DNA of 64,000 bases from JAICXG01 sp963801255 (GCA_963801255.1 CAWDEC010000012.1:620001-684000), one strand, 5' to 3'; shown: positions 16,037-25,386, counted from the first letter of the stretch. Numbers and translations: made by a program. Notes: a model not told the origin generated them from the letters alone.

Positions 16037-18799
16037 ATGACCAGGAAAACGTCTCGCTCGAAGCCCGCCACGAAAACCAAAATCCGACCCAGGAAACCGG
16101 GCCGCCAGGTATATTACTTTGGAGACGGCCAGGCCGATGGCGCGGGCAACATGAAACCGCTCCTCGGTGGCAAAGGCGCCAACCTCGCCGAAATGACACG
16201 CATCGGTTTGCCGGTCCCGCCAGGTTTCACCATCACGACCGAAGTCTGTACTTACTTCACCGAAAGTAAGCGCACTTATCCCAAAGGCCTGGAAGCGGCA
16301 GTGGAGGCTGCGTTGGCGAAGGTCGAAAGGTCGGTCGAGAAAAAACTGGGCGACAAAGAGCGACCATTGCTCGTCTCCGTCCGTTCGGGCGCGCGCGATT
16401 CGATGCCCGGTATGATGGACACCATCCTCAACCTCGGTATGAACGACACCGTGGTCGAGGTCGTCGCGGAGCAAACCGGGAACCCGCGTTTCGCCTGGGA
16501 TTCCTACCGCCGGTTTTTGCAAATGTACGGCGACGTGGTGATGGGCGTACAGAAACGCCAGGGCGAAGATCATGAGCCGTTCGAAAGCGTGATCGAGCAC
16601 CTCAAAGACGAACGTTACGGCAATCACAATTTTCCCGACGTCCAGCTCACCGTCGACGATCTGAAGGAACTCGTTAGGCAATTCAAAGGACTGATCAAGG
16701 AACGCACCGGCAAAAGCTTTCCGCAGGACCCACGCAAACAGCTCTGGGGCGCGATCGGCGCAGTCTTCGGCTCCTGGGACAATGACCGCGCCGTCGTCTA
16801 CCGCCGTAAGTATGGCATTCCCCACGACTGGGGCACGGCGGTCAATGTGCAGACGATGGTCTTCGGCAACATGGGCAACACGAGCGCGACCGGTGTTGCC
16901 TTTACTCGTGATCCGGCGACGGGCGAGAGAATCTTCTACGGAGAATATCTCATCAACGCCCAGGGCGAAGACGTGGTGGCGGGCGTGCGCACGCCGCATC
17001 CGATCGCGCAGCTAGCCAGGGAAATGCCCGAAGCGCACAAGTCGCTCATGAAGGTCCGCAGCATCCTCGAGAAGCATTTCAAGGACATGCAGGACCTCGA
17101 GTTCACCGTTGAAGACAACCGCCTCTACATCCTGCAAACACGCAACGGCAAACGCACCGGTCTCGCCGCCGTGCGCATCGCAGTCGAGATGGTCGAGGAA
17201 CGACTCATCACAAAGGAAGCCGCCATCAGACGTATTCCCGCCGATTCGTTAGCCCATTTGCTTGCGCCGATCTTCGATCGCAAATCGATCGCTGCCGCGA
17301 AAAAGATCGCGACCGGGCTGCCGGCTGGTCCGGGCGCGGCTTGCGGTCATGTTGTTTTCAGTGCCGAGGAAGCAGTGCGGCGCGCGGAACGCGGCGAGAA
17401 AGTCCTGCTCGCCCGGATCGAGACTTCGCCTGAAGACCTGCGTGGCATGATCGCCGCCGAAGGCATCCTGACTTCGCGGGGCGGCGTATCGTCCCACGCC
17501 GCCTTGGTCGCCCGCCAGATGGGCAAGGTGTGCGTCTGCGGCGCCTCCGGGATCGAGATCGATTACCAGCGGCGCACACTTATCGCCAGCGGAGTTACAC
17601 TTAAGGAAGGTGACCATATCTCTATCGATGGCACTGCGGGCGAAGTCTTTGCCGGGGAAGTCACTACCGCGCCGTCTGAAATCGTCCAGGTGTTGGTCGA
17701 TCGCTCGCTCAATGGCAAGAAGAGTGAGACTTACCAGCGCTACGCCAAGCTGATGAGTTGGGTCGATCGCGCGCGAAAGTTGGACGTGCGCACCAACGCC
17801 GACACTCCCGAACAAGCCACCAACGCTCTCGCCTTTGGCGCAAAAGGCATTGGTCTCTGCCGCACCGAACACATGTTCTTCGAAGGCGACCGCATCGACG
17901 CCATGCGCGAGATGATCCTGGCCGAAGACAAGGAACGTCGTGTTAAGGCTCTGGCCAAGTTACTTCCTTACCAGCGCGAAGATTTCGTCGGCATCTTCAA
18001 AGCACTCAATGGTTATCCGGCAACCATTCGCTTCCTCGATCCCCCTTTGCACGAATTCCTGCCGCACGAAAAGGAACAACAGTCAGATCTGGCAAAGAAG
18101 ATCGACATTCCAGTCGAAACCATTTCTCGGCGCGTGCGCGAGCTACATGAGTTCAATCCCATGCTGGGTCATCGCGGTTGCCGTCTGGGGATTGTTTATC
18201 CCGAGATATCCGAGATGCAGGCGCGCGCCGTTTTCGAAGCCGCCGCCGAAGTGCAAAAGAAAGGCGTCAAAGTCCGGCCTGAAATCATGATCCCGCTCGT
18301 CGGTTTTCCGAGGGAATTGAAGTTACAGATCGACATCGTGCACCGAATCGCCGGCCAAGTAGCAAAAGAAAAGAAAACAAAGTTTACCTACCTTGTCGGA
18401 ACCATGATCGAAATCCCGCGCGCGGCCCTGGTCGCTGACGAGATTGCAAAGGACGCCGAGTTCTTCAGCTTCGGCACAAACGATCTAACTCAGACAACTC
18501 TGGGAATGAGTCGTGATGATTCCGGCAGCTTTCTCCCAGCTTATGCCGAATTGGACATTGTGCCAAATAATCCCTTCGCCTCCATCGATCAAAAAGGCGT
18601 CGGCCGCCTCATGGAAATCACGCGCGATCTAGGCCGCAAAACCCGCCCTCAGATCAAACTCGGCATCTGCGGCGAACACGGCGGCGATCCCAACAGCGTA
18701 AAATTCTGCCATTTGTTAGGCCTAAATTACGTCAGTTGCAGCCCCTTCCGTGTGCCGATCGCAAAGTTGGCGGCGGCTCAGGCCGCCTTAGGGGCCTAA
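16037..18799 (+). CDS. ppdK: Pyruvate, phosphate dikinase
   Basis: 920-residue enzyme interconverting pyruvate + ATP + Pi and phosphoenolpyruvate + AMP + PPi. The N-terminal ATP-grasp domain (KGANLAEMTRIGLPVPPGFTI, RSGARDSMPGMMDTILNLG) is followed by the phosphohistidine swivel domain with GGVSSHAALVARQMGK near residue 480, including the catalytic His. The C-terminal PEP/pyruvate barrel has GLCRTEHMFF, RFLDPPLHEFLPH, MIEIPRAALVADEIA, FFSFGTNDLTQTT and GICGEHGGDP. The basic N-terminal 25 residues are an extra lead. The TAA stop lies inside the word GCCTAACGA (18794-18802). Confidence 0.96.
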   Translation: MTRKTSRSKPATKTKIRPRKPGRQVYYFGDGQADGAGNMKPLLGGKGANLAEMTRIGLPVPPGFTITTEVCTYFTESKRTYPKGLEAAVEAALAKVERSVEKKLGDKERPLLVSVRSGARDSMPGMMDTILNLGMNDTVVEVVAEQTGNPRFAWDSYRRFLQMYGDVVMGVQKRQGEDHEPFESVIEHLKDERYGNHNFPDVQLTVDDLKELVRQFKGLIKERTGKSFPQDPRKQLWGAIGAVFGSWDNDRAVVYRRKYGIPHDWGTAVNVQTMVFGNMGNTSATGVAFTRDPATGERIFYGEYLINAQGEDVVAGVRTPHPIAQLAREMPEAHKSLMKVRSILEKHFKDMQDLEFTVEDNRLYILQTRNGKRTGLAAVRIAVEMVEERLITKEAAIRRIPADSLAHLLAPIFDRKSIAAAKKIATGLPAGPGAACGHVVFSAEEAVRRAERGEKVLLARIETSPEDLRGMIAAEGILTSRGGVSSHAALVARQMGKVCVCGASGIEIDYQRRTLIASGVTLKEGDHISIDGTAGEVFAGEVTTAPSEIVQVLVDRSLNGKKSETYQRYAKLMSWVDRARKLDVRTNADTPEQATNALAFGAKGIGLCRTEHMFFEGDRIDAMREMILAEDKERRVKALAKLLPYQREDFVGIFKALNGYPATIRFLDPPLHEFLPHEKEQQSDLAKKIDIPVETISRRVRELHEFNPMLGHRGCRLGIVYPEISEMQARAVFEAAAEVQKKGVKVRPEIMIPLVGFPRELKLQIDIVHRIAGQVAKEKKTKFTYLVGTMIEIPRAALVADEIAKDAEFFSFGTNDLTQTTLGMSRDDSGSFLPAYAELDIVPNNPFASIDQKGVGRLMEITRDLGRKTRPQIKLGICGEHGGDPNSVKFCHLLGLNYVSCSPFRVPIAKLAAAQAALGA

Positions 18800-18814
18800 C
18801 GAGGAATATTTTCT

Positions 18815-18845
18815 TTACTTGCCCCAGGGATTCCTGGAAAAGTAA
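18815..18845 (+). terminator. Imperfect hairpin after ppdK, possible terminator
   Basis: TTACTT (18815-18820) can pair with AAGTAA (18840-18845), and inside it CCAGG pairs with CCTGG around a GATT loop, with a small asymmetric bulge. There is no T-run after it, so it could equally be an RNA-processing hairpin or a protein-binding palindrome. Confidence 0.35.
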
Positions 18846-18898
18846 TCCGACCACTCGACCGAGACCTTGCACAAGCTTAACCCGAAATCTGCCTGGCC

Positions 18899-19417
18899 AT
18901 GAATCTCTTCGCAGGCCTTTACTTTTACGAAATCGTTTTGCTTGTTCTCGGAATTGTCCTGTTCCTCACCATGCTCGTCGCGCTGATCGTTTCTCTTTTG
19001 AAAGGGAAAAGCATCGCACCCTTAGTGATGTTCTTTGTCATCTCTATTGTCATGATCGCGTTTCCGAGCATCGCCAAAGTTAGGTTCGATGAGCACGGCG
19101 TAGAAATCGATAAGGCGACTAATGAGGTGGTACAAAACCCATCGAATCCTCAGGCGAAAGCCAAACTCCAGAACCTGCTCGCGACGTCGACCGACCGCGC
19201 CAACAGTAGTCCCCAACGGCTTCTAGAAATCGCTCGAGCGCAAGCGGCTCTCGGCAAAAAGGAGAGTGCACTCCAGAATGTGGATCAGGCGCTCAAGATT
19301 GACCCACGCCTCAACGCAGCAAAGGACCTAAAAGGTCGACTCGAATCAGTTCCGACCTCCAATAACCCTGCACTCCTGCGGCGTGCCGTCCAAGAGAACA
19401 AGACCAGTCCGCGCTAA
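18899..19417 (+). CDS. Membrane protein with TPR-like C-terminal region
   Basis: 172 residues. Two hydrophobic helices (residues about 8-35 and 40-58, with a short KGK loop) anchor it in the inner membrane. The C-terminal part carries helix pairs resembling a tetratricopeptide unit: QRLLEIARAQAALGKKESALQNVDQALKIDP. TPRs mediate protein contacts; no specific role can be given. Its 3' end overlaps by four bases the 3' end of a truncated effector-like gene on the other strand. Confidence 0.6.
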   Translation: MNLFAGLYFYEIVLLVLGIVLFLTMLVALIVSLLKGKSIAPLVMFFVISIVMIAFPSIAKVRFDEHGVEIDKATNEVVQNPSNPQAKAKLQNLLATSTDRANSSPQRLLEIARAQAALGKKESALQNVDQALKIDPRLNAAKDLKGRLESVPTSNNPALLRRAVQENKTSPR

Positions 19418-19800
19418 GGGACTCCCTGAACCAACTTGCTCTGCGGGTTGAAATTCCACGGAGTGGCGATCGTTGCCCGCATTTTCCGAGGTGTAGCACT
19501 ATCTCGTTCCGGATCTGACATCCGTGTGACCCAGTCGGCAATGCGATCGGCCTCTTGTTCGTACATATCTCCCAGCGCATTGACCGTGAGTTTCGTCTGA
19601 AGTCTGACGGGAGTTTTCGAAAAGGCGGGTATCCTGCTGAAATCGTGGCCGCGCCGTGTGTCGTGTCGCGCGGAGGTTTCGTCGCGACCTTCTGTCTCTT
19701 GTGCGAATGCGGAAGCGGCGCACGGATCGGCATTCTTTCTCGTAGCAAGTGTTGATAACTTTTCTGCGGGGCGATTTGTCTTCTGAACGTGTGTTTTCAT
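19414..19800 (-). pseudogene. Truncated eCIS effector leader (DUF4157-type, core domain missing)
   Basis: 128 residues. The middle reads HDFSRIPAF, then VRLQTKLTVNALGDMYEQEADRIADWV, which is the conserved lead segment (HDFSRIP ... IQ.KL.IN.PGD.YEQEAD) normally found just before a DUF4157 core. No HELTH core or C-terminal payload follows; the frame ends with about 30 unrelated residues. It lies 1.7 kb before the injection-system operon on the opposite strand. It is most simply the stump of a lost effector, or could be a short leader-only cargo. No frame on either side restores the missing domain by eye. Confidence 0.6.
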
Positions 19801-19885
19801 GGGTGGATTTTACGATGAGGGATACAAAGGGTGGGGTCTTATGAGTTAGTTGGGACGAGCGGCGAGAATAACTCGGCAATTGGTC

Positions 19886-20854
19886 TTAACAGTAGAGGAC
19901 CTTCCGAGTGCGTCGATGGTAGCGAGGACGTCGCCCAGCGTGTCTGTTACCGGAGCGAGGAGATGACGCACTGGAGCAGAAAGCAGTGATGACATCGAGA
20001 TAGGCTTGCAGCGCGGCGGAGCTATTCTGTGCGCGCCAGGCAATACATGACTCAGTCAGTACCTTTGGGATGGGCGGCCGAAAAACTACATTGGGAGGAG
20101 AAAACGCCATCAGCTGTTCAGAGACCAGCGCAACCCCCAGCCCAGTGCCGACCGATTGAAAGAGGCTCGACTCGAGTTCTACATCCTGAAGGACCCGTGG
20201 GATGAAGTTCGCCTTCCGGCAGGCCGCATCCAGCCAATGCCGGTAGCCAGCATAACTCGACTCTGAAAAACGGATGAAAAACATCGGCGCCAGGTCCTTT
20301 AACCTAAGTCCAGGTTTACGGGCAAGCGGCAGATTTCCGGGTAAGGCGATGACGGCCTTGTAGAATGCCACCCGGCGAAATCGCAGCCCCGCTTCGTCTG
20401 CCGCCTCACGAAGACCGACAAACCCGAGGTCGATTTTCCCTTCCCGCAAGGCTGCAACCTGGTTCTTGTAATTCAGATCGAACAGATTGGCCGATACAGT
20501 GGGATACGCATTCTGGAACAGGCCGAGGGTAGTGGGAAGCACGTCGCAAAAAAAATTGGCGGCGTATCCGATGTTTAGAACTGCGGTTTCGCGCCGGTTG
20601 AGCTGTTGCACCGCATCGACAATCTGAACGCTCAGCGCGAGGAGACGTTTGGCGTCGGCAAGAAAGGATTCGCCCTCGACCGTGAGGCTGACTCGCTGCT
20701 TCGTCCGATCGAGAAGGCGGACGCCGAGCTCGTCCTCCAAGTCTTTGACCTGACGGGTTAAGGCCGGCTGGGAGAGATGCAGCCTTTCTGCTGCTCTGGT
20801 AAAGCTCAGTGTCTCTCCCGCCGCCACAAAGTAGCGGAGATGCCGAAGCTCCAT
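19886..20854 (-). CDS. LysR-family transcriptional regulator
   Basis: 322 residues. The N-terminal helix-turn-helix (MELRHLRYFVAAGETLSFTRAAERLHLSQPALTRQVKDLEDELG) is textbook LysR, and a periplasmic-binding-like effector domain follows (residues 90-290). The last 30 residues are unusually Arg/Ser-rich. It is divergent from the OsmC-like gene with 169 bases between them, the usual arrangement for a LysR regulator of its neighbour. An AT-rich stretch near 20890-20900 in the gap could hold promoter elements. The ligand is unknown. Confidence 0.9.
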   Translation of the reverse strand: MELRHLRYFVAAGETLSFTRAAERLHLSQPALTRQVKDLEDELGVRLLDRTKQRVSLTVEGESFLADAKRLLALSVQIVDAVQQLNRRETAVLNIGYAANFFCDVLPTTLGLFQNAYPTVSANLFDLNYKNQVAALREGKIDLGFVGLREAADEAGLRFRRVAFYKAVIALPGNLPLARKPGLRLKDLAPMFFIRFSESSYAGYRHWLDAACRKANFIPRVLQDVELESSLFQSVGTGLGVALVSEQLMAFSPPNVVFRPPIPKVLTESCIAWRAQNSSAALQAYLDVITAFCSSASSPRSGNRHAGRRPRYHRRTRKVLYC

Positions 20855-21023
20855 TCCTAACGGTATTTATCCGGTCGAAATCGAGACGGCAATATAAAAA
20901 ACGATTCGGCAAAATCTCTGTGAAGCGGGGGAAATTTGGCTTCATGCGTACCAGACATAACGCGCCAAGAAACAAAGTATTAGCCCGATGTCGTTTTCGC
21001 CTTCATACAACACGGGAATTCGC

Positions 21024-21449
21024 ATGAAGCGTCAAGCTTTGGCCGTTTGGACAGGAAGCTCCGATGATGGAGTCGGCACGATGACAACGGAGAGCGGTGT
21101 GCTATCGAACGCGGAATATCTTCCTCGGACGCGCTTCGCGCCCGGGAGTGGCACCGATCCCGATGAGCTTATCGCGGCATCGCTTGGAGGGTGCTTTTCC
21201 ATGGCGCTGGCAAACGAACTCGAACTATCCGGCTTTAACGCGAAGCGAATCGAGACCACGGCCACAGCCACTCTCGAACACCTACCGACAGGCTGGACCA
21301 TGATCCGCATGCAGCTCGACGTCCACGCGAGCGTCCCTAACGCCACCCAGGGGGATTTTGTCGACGCCGCGCTGGCGGCGAAAATGAATTGCCGGATCGC
21401 GCGCCTCCTTAATACGACCATCTCTCTGAACGCAAGTCTCGACAGTTGA
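21024..21449 (+). CDS. OsmC/Ohr-family peroxiredoxin
   Basis: About 141 residues. The two redox cysteines are seen in SLGGCFSMALANEL near residue 54 and AKMNCRIARLLN near residue 120, the arrangement of OsmC-type thiol peroxidases that reduce organic hydroperoxides. FAPGSGTDPDELIAAS is also typical. ATG at 21024 fits the family N-terminus. The divergent LysR gene is its probable regulator. The injection-system sheath gene starts 94 bases downstream, but nothing links the two functionally. Confidence 0.87.
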   Translation: MKRQALAVWTGSSDDGVGTMTTESGVLSNAEYLPRTRFAPGSGTDPDELIAASLGGCFSMALANELELSGFNAKRIETTATATLEHLPTGWTMIRMQLDVHASVPNATQGDFVDAALAAKMNCRIARLLNTTISLNASLDS

Positions 21450-21543
21450 ATCAAGACGCTCATGAAGCCCTACGGTGTTCTTTCCCGATCACAGCGATCG
21501 ATCGAGCCACCTCCTTTTAAAGCCAAAATTCAGTAATTCTATT

Positions 21544-23139
21544 ATGCCAACACTAACTACTTATCCCGGCGTTTACATTGAGGAGATACCCAGCGGCGTG
21601 CGCACGATTACGGGCGTCGCCACTTCCATCACGGCCTTTCTCGGCCGCGCCTTGCGCGGAGCTATCAACGAACCAACGACAATTAACAGTTTCGCCGACT
21701 TTGAAAGAGGATTTGGCGGTCTCGATGCCGATTATCCGATGAGTTATGCCGTGCGCGACTTTTATCTCAACGGCGGCAGCCAGGCATTGATCGTTGCGCT
21801 TGGGAAAAATTCCGCGCCGGCCAAACAAAATGACGTCAAGCTGCAGGCGGCGAGCCCCGGGGAATGGGGCAACAAGCTCGTCTATGTCGTCGACTCCAAG
21901 GGTATCACGGACGATGTCGCTGAACGCTTTGGCCTGAATAAGAGTGATCTCTTTAATCTCACCATTTACGACGATCCGGGCACTGGCGTTGTGGAACAGT
22001 TTCTCAATGTCGCGATAACAGACGGCGCGGGCTCGAGGCGATTGGATCGGGTGCTGGCAGATGAATCCAATCTCGTCCGCGTGCAGTTGAAGGATGATGG
22101 AACACCGGATTTGCCGACCAAGCCTAACGACTCCGCAGCGGACGAAAACCCTTCCGATCCGGCCGCCGATTCGACTAAGTTCAAGTTTTTCTCCGGTGGA
22201 ACAAAAAGCGACAGCCTAACGAATGATAATGACATTCTCGGCGACGAGAATAACAAGACCGGAATGTATGCTCTGGCCAAGGCCGACCTTTTCAACTTGC
22301 TTTGTATTCCGCCGGACACGCGTGGCGGCGACACGAGCAAAGGCGTCTACCAAGCTGCAATGACCTATTGCGCGAGCCGTCGCGCGATGCTGATCGTCGA
22401 TTCGCCTGCCGCCTGGGGAGCAAACAAGGATACCGCCGCGGCTACCGCGAGAGATCATCTTTCCGATCTCGGGTTGACAGGAACGGAAGCGCGCAACGCG
22501 GCGCTTTATTTCCCACGAGTCGTAGAATCCGATCCGCAGTTGGGCGGCCAGCTCGATACCTTTGTGCCGTCCGGCATCATCGCCGGAGTCATGGCTCGCA
22601 CCGATACCCAGCGCGGCGTATGGAAAGCGCCGGCGGGTTTGGACGCGGCGGTCAGCGGCACCCAGGGATTGCAGGCCAACCTGAACGATCCGGAAAACGG
22701 CATGTTGAATCCGTTAGGCATCAACTGCCTCCGTTTCTTTCCCGCCGCCGGCCGCGTGGTCTGGGGAGCGCGCACCTTGCGTGGTGCGGATCAATTAGCC
22801 GACGAGTACAAGTATGTTCCCGTGCGACGACTGGCGCTTTACATCGAGGAAAGCCTCTATCGCGGAACGCAGTGGGTGGTGTTTGAGCCTAACGATGAAC
22901 CTTTGTGGGCGCAGATACGGCTGAATGTCGGCGCTTTCATGCACGGGCTTTTCCGCCAGGGCGCTTTCCAGGGGCAGACGCCGAAGGATGCTTACTTCGT
23001 CAAGTGCGACAAGGAGACAACGCCGCAGGACCAGGTCAACCTCGGGATCGTTAACATCGTGGTCGGTTTCGCCCCGCTGAAGCCGGCCGAATTTGTCATT
23101 ATCAAGCTCCAGCAGATGGCAGGACAAATTGAAACCTAA
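21544..23139 (+). CDS. Contractile injection system sheath protein
   Basis: 531-residue tail sheath subunit, the contractile outer tube of the particle. The N-terminus PTLTTYPGVYIEEIPSGVRTITGV and the phrases FLGRALRGAINEP, FYLNGGSQALIV and SPGEWGNKL are sheath hallmarks. The C-terminal domain has WGARTL, YKYVPVRRLALYIEESL, GTQWVVFEPNDEPLW and DAYFVKCD. An inserted acidic region near residues 190-240 is variable in the family. Only one sheath gene is present, unlike the three of the Serratia Afp system. It opens a plus-strand operon. No Shine-Dalgarno sequence is evident before the ATG. Confidence 0.95.
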   Translation: MPTLTTYPGVYIEEIPSGVRTITGVATSITAFLGRALRGAINEPTTINSFADFERGFGGLDADYPMSYAVRDFYLNGGSQALIVALGKNSAPAKQNDVKLQAASPGEWGNKLVYVVDSKGITDDVAERFGLNKSDLFNLTIYDDPGTGVVEQFLNVAITDGAGSRRLDRVLADESNLVRVQLKDDGTPDLPTKPNDSAADENPSDPAADSTKFKFFSGGTKSDSLTNDNDILGDENNKTGMYALAKADLFNLLCIPPDTRGGDTSKGVYQAAMTYCASRRAMLIVDSPAAWGANKDTAAATARDHLSDLGLTGTEARNAALYFPRVVESDPQLGGQLDTFVPSGIIAGVMARTDTQRGVWKAPAGLDAAVSGTQGLQANLNDPENGMLNPLGINCLRFFPAAGRVVWGARTLRGADQLADEYKYVPVRRLALYIEESLYRGTQWVVFEPNDEPLWAQIRLNVGAFMHGLFRQGAFQGQTPKDAYFVKCDKETTPQDQVNLGIVNIVVGFAPLKPAEFVIIKLQQMAGQIET

Positions 23140-23154
23140 CCCAGCCTAACGAAC

Positions 23155-23162
23155 AAAGGAGG
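23155..23162 (+). promoter_or_regulatory. Strong ribosome binding site of the tube gene
   Basis: AAAGGAGG ends eight bases before the ATG at 23171 and is the best Shine-Dalgarno match seen in the operon. This fits the need for many tube subunits per particle. A GCCTAACGA word (23144-23152) sits directly before it. Confidence 0.7.
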
Positions 23163-23170
23163 AATGCATT

Positions 23171-23695
23171 ATGGCTCAATTTAGTGTTAACGCGCAGCGC
23201 TTCGACCCTTATAAGAACTTCAAGTTCCGGGTGAAATGGGATGGCAAATATGTTGCCGGAGTAAGCAAAGTAGGCGCGCTCAAGCGCACGACTGAAGTGG
23301 TGAAACATAGGGATGGCGGCGACCCGAGCAGCAGCCGGAAATCTCCCGGACGAACCGAATACGAAGCTATCACCCTCGAACGCGGTGTGACTCACGACAC
23401 CGAGTTTGAGAAATGGGCAAACAAAGTCTGGAATTTCGGTTCCGGTCTCGGTGCGGAAGTTTCGCTTAAGGACTTTCGCAAGGACGTCCTGATCGAGGTT
23501 TACAACGAAGCCGGACAACTCGCGATCAGCTACAAGGTGTTTCGTTGCTGGGTCTCGGAGTTTCAGGCCGAAGCTGACTTGGATGCGAACGCCAACGCGG
23601 TCCTCATCCAGCATCTCAAATTGGAGAATGAAGGATGGGAGCGCGATTACGAAGTGCCCGAACCGAGCGAACCAACCTTCACGGAGCCGGCCTGA
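23171..23695 (+). CDS. Inner tube protein (T4 gp19 / Afp1-like)
   Basis: 174 residues of the phage tail tube family: RFDPYKNFKFRVKWDGKYVAGVSKVGALKRTTEVVKHRDGG, then ITLERGVTHDTEFEKWANKVW, and a C-terminal KCW-type turn (FRCWVSEFQAEADLDANANAVLIQHLKLENEGW). Hexameric rings of such proteins stack inside the sheath and carry cargo. Only one full tube gene is seen, besides the tube-initiator-like gene at 33711. The strong ribosome site suggests high expression. Confidence 0.94.
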   Translation: MAQFSVNAQRFDPYKNFKFRVKWDGKYVAGVSKVGALKRTTEVVKHRDGGDPSSSRKSPGRTEYEAITLERGVTHDTEFEKWANKVWNFGSGLGAEVSLKDFRKDVLIEVYNEAGQLAISYKVFRCWVSEFQAEADLDANANAVLIQHLKLENEGWERDYEVPEPSEPTFTEPA

Positions 23696-23785
23696 TGAAG
23701 ATGCGCGTGGGCCGTCTCTCGCCAGGCAAGGAGCGCGGCGAAAGCGCGGGTTTCCACCGGTCAGGATTTCGCATGGATTTGCTCC

Positions 23786-24523
23786 ATGGAACATGCGCTC
23801 TCAGCTGCTGAGGCGCTAAACGTCTGGGAACGGGCTCGCTCCGTTTCTCCGGTGGATTGCGCGCTATTGCTCGCCGCCTCGGCAGGCAACGGGGCTTCGC
23901 GCGATGAGCTCGCGCAATGCAGTATCGGTCGCCGCGACGCCCACTTGCTGAATCTGCACGAAAAACTTTTCGGACCAAAAATGACCGGCCGGGCCAACTG
24001 CCCCGCCTGCGCCCAGGCGATCGAAATGAATTTTTCTGTAACAGAGATTCGAGCTGGTTCCGAAGAAGGATTCGCCCCGCAGTTCACGACAAGATTTGAG
24101 GAGTACGAGATCACTTTTCGTCTCCCGAATAGCAATGATCTCGCTACTTTGGTCGAGGGCGACGATATCGTGACGCAAAAACGTCGTCTCGCGCAGCGCT
24201 GTGTGCTGAGCGCCAGTCGCGATGCCCAGGCAATCGCGTTCGAGCAATTGCCTAACGAAGCTGTCAGTGACTTGTCGGAGCGCATGGCCGAACTCGACCC
24301 ACAAGGCGACGTCCAGTTGGCGCTGACTTGTCCACGATGCAGCAATCGCTGGGAGGCCCCGCTCGACATCGTCTCGTTCGTCTGGACCGAAGTGCAGGCG
24401 CACGCCGCTCAACTATTGCGCGACGTCCATTTGCTCGCTTCGAATTATGGCTGGCACGAGGCGGAAATTCTTAGCCTAAGTCCAGCGCGACGACAGGCCT
24501 ACCTCGAACTCATTGCACAATGA
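23786..24523 (+). CDS. T4 gp26-like baseplate assembly protein with zinc-ribbon cysteines
   Basis: 245 residues. The early helical part (LSAAEALNVWERARSVSPVDCALLLAA) matches the group annotated as T4-family baseplate hub assembly chaperone in injection-system loci. Two CxxC pairs, CPAC near residue 72 and CPRC near residue 181, likely form a split zinc ribbon. The C-terminus (VHLLASNYGWHEAEILSLSPARRQAYLEL) is a compact helix-turn segment also found as a separate small protein in related clusters. It starts 90 bases after the tube gene and its stop overlaps the next start (ATGA). Confidence 0.75.
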   Translation: MEHALSAAEALNVWERARSVSPVDCALLLAASAGNGASRDELAQCSIGRRDAHLLNLHEKLFGPKMTGRANCPACAQAIEMNFSVTEIRAGSEEGFAPQFTTRFEEYEITFRLPNSNDLATLVEGDDIVTQKRRLAQRCVLSASRDAQAIAFEQLPNEAVSDLSERMAELDPQGDVQLALTCPRCSNRWEAPLDIVSFVWTEVQAHAAQLLRDVHLLASNYGWHEAEILSLSPARRQAYLELIAQ

Positions 24524-25386
24524 GCGACTACCTTGGCAATCTTGTCACGCGAACGTTGTCACCTGAAGCGTTCGTGCGGCCGCGATTGCCGTCGCTCTTT
24601 GAGACCTCGCCGGTAGATCATTCGGCAAGTTTGGAGCTGGAAGAGGCAGGCATTTCCAGCACTCCACCAACGCCGTTGCCGGCGCCAAAAACTCATTCGA
24701 CGACGTCAGAACCGGAGCACGAAGTGATCTCTAAGTCCCCACCAGCCACAGTTCGCTTGGATGCAGCGCGGAAGATACAGCCGGCGATTCTTGCGCCAAC
24801 GGAGTCGGTTCTAAATCAATCCACGCCGCCTACGCCTGCGACTCAGTCATTTGAACCAGAAATGACAAATGTCGTGAAATCTCCGACGGGAGAAAATCGG
24901 TACGCCGACAAAGTTCACGAGCCATCGCCTGACAACCTTGTCCAAAGGCCACCCGACGGAGTGGGGAAATCGCACTCGGTTCCGGTTCGAGCGGAAGTTA
25001 TCGCCGCCGATTCGCGCAAATATTCATCGCCTGCAGAACAGGTCGAAGGTGATGAGTCCAATCTTCGCGCTAACAAAGATGCGATTTCAATCGCTCCACG
25101 CTCGACGGAAAACTCCCAACCAGACTTTTCGAGTCGTCCAAAACCTGCGCTCAGCGCCGAGAAAGCGGGAACCGTTAAAGCGATCGTTCCCGCGATCCGT
25201 AACGTGCCTCACGTTCCATCTACTCCTGCACCGGCTGCGCCCGCGATTAACGTAACCATCGGCCGCGTTGAAATTCGCGCGACAACACCGCGGTCGTCGC
25301 CGCCGCAAAAGGCGCAACCGAAATCGTCGAAAGTCTTAAGCCTTGAGAATTATCTGCGGCAACGTGCCAAAGGAGGCCAGCGGTGA
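24520..25386 (+). CDS. Proline-rich eCIS-associated protein of unknown function
   Basis: 288 residues, mostly low-complexity Pro/Ser/Thr with little predicted structure. Only the ends look constrained: an N-terminal SDYLGNLVTRTLSPEAFVRPRLPSLFE and a C-terminal INVTIGRVEIRATTP followed by LSLENYLRQRAKGGQR. The same two end motifs mark a protein found at this position in related injection-system clusters. It could be an assembly linker; it does not look like a helical tape measure. It overlaps both neighbours (ATGA, GTGA). Confidence 0.6.
   Translation: MSDYLGNLVTRTLSPEAFVRPRLPSLFETSPVDHSASLELEEAGISSTPPTPLPAPKTHSTTSEPEHEVISKSPPATVRLDAARKIQPAILAPTESVLNQSTPPTPATQSFEPEMTNVVKSPTGENRYADKVHEPSPDNLVQRPPDGVGKSHSVPVRAEVIAADSRKYSSPAEQVEGDESNLRANKDAISIAPRSTENSQPDFSSRPKPALSAEKAGTVKAIVPAIRNVPHVPSTPAPAAPAINVTIGRVEIRATTPRSSPPQKAQPKSSKVLSLENYLRQRAKGGQR

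Noticed and set aside
16025..16999. Long antisense open frame (324 codons) across ppdK
   Set aside because: It lies on the opposite strand of a fully conserved enzyme, has no recognisable motif, and is explained by GC-rich codon bias.
19886..20854. LysR gene as the regulator of the injection-system operon
   Set aside because: It points away and is divergent from osmC, which is its natural target; nothing in the sequence ties it to the sheath promoter.
23695..23811. 38-codon frame overlapping the tube stop (TGATG) and the start of the gp26-like gene
   Set aside because: The start is well placed for coupling, but the peptide (MKMRVGRLSPGK...) matches nothing known at this position and overlaps the next real gene. 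It stays a weak possibility.
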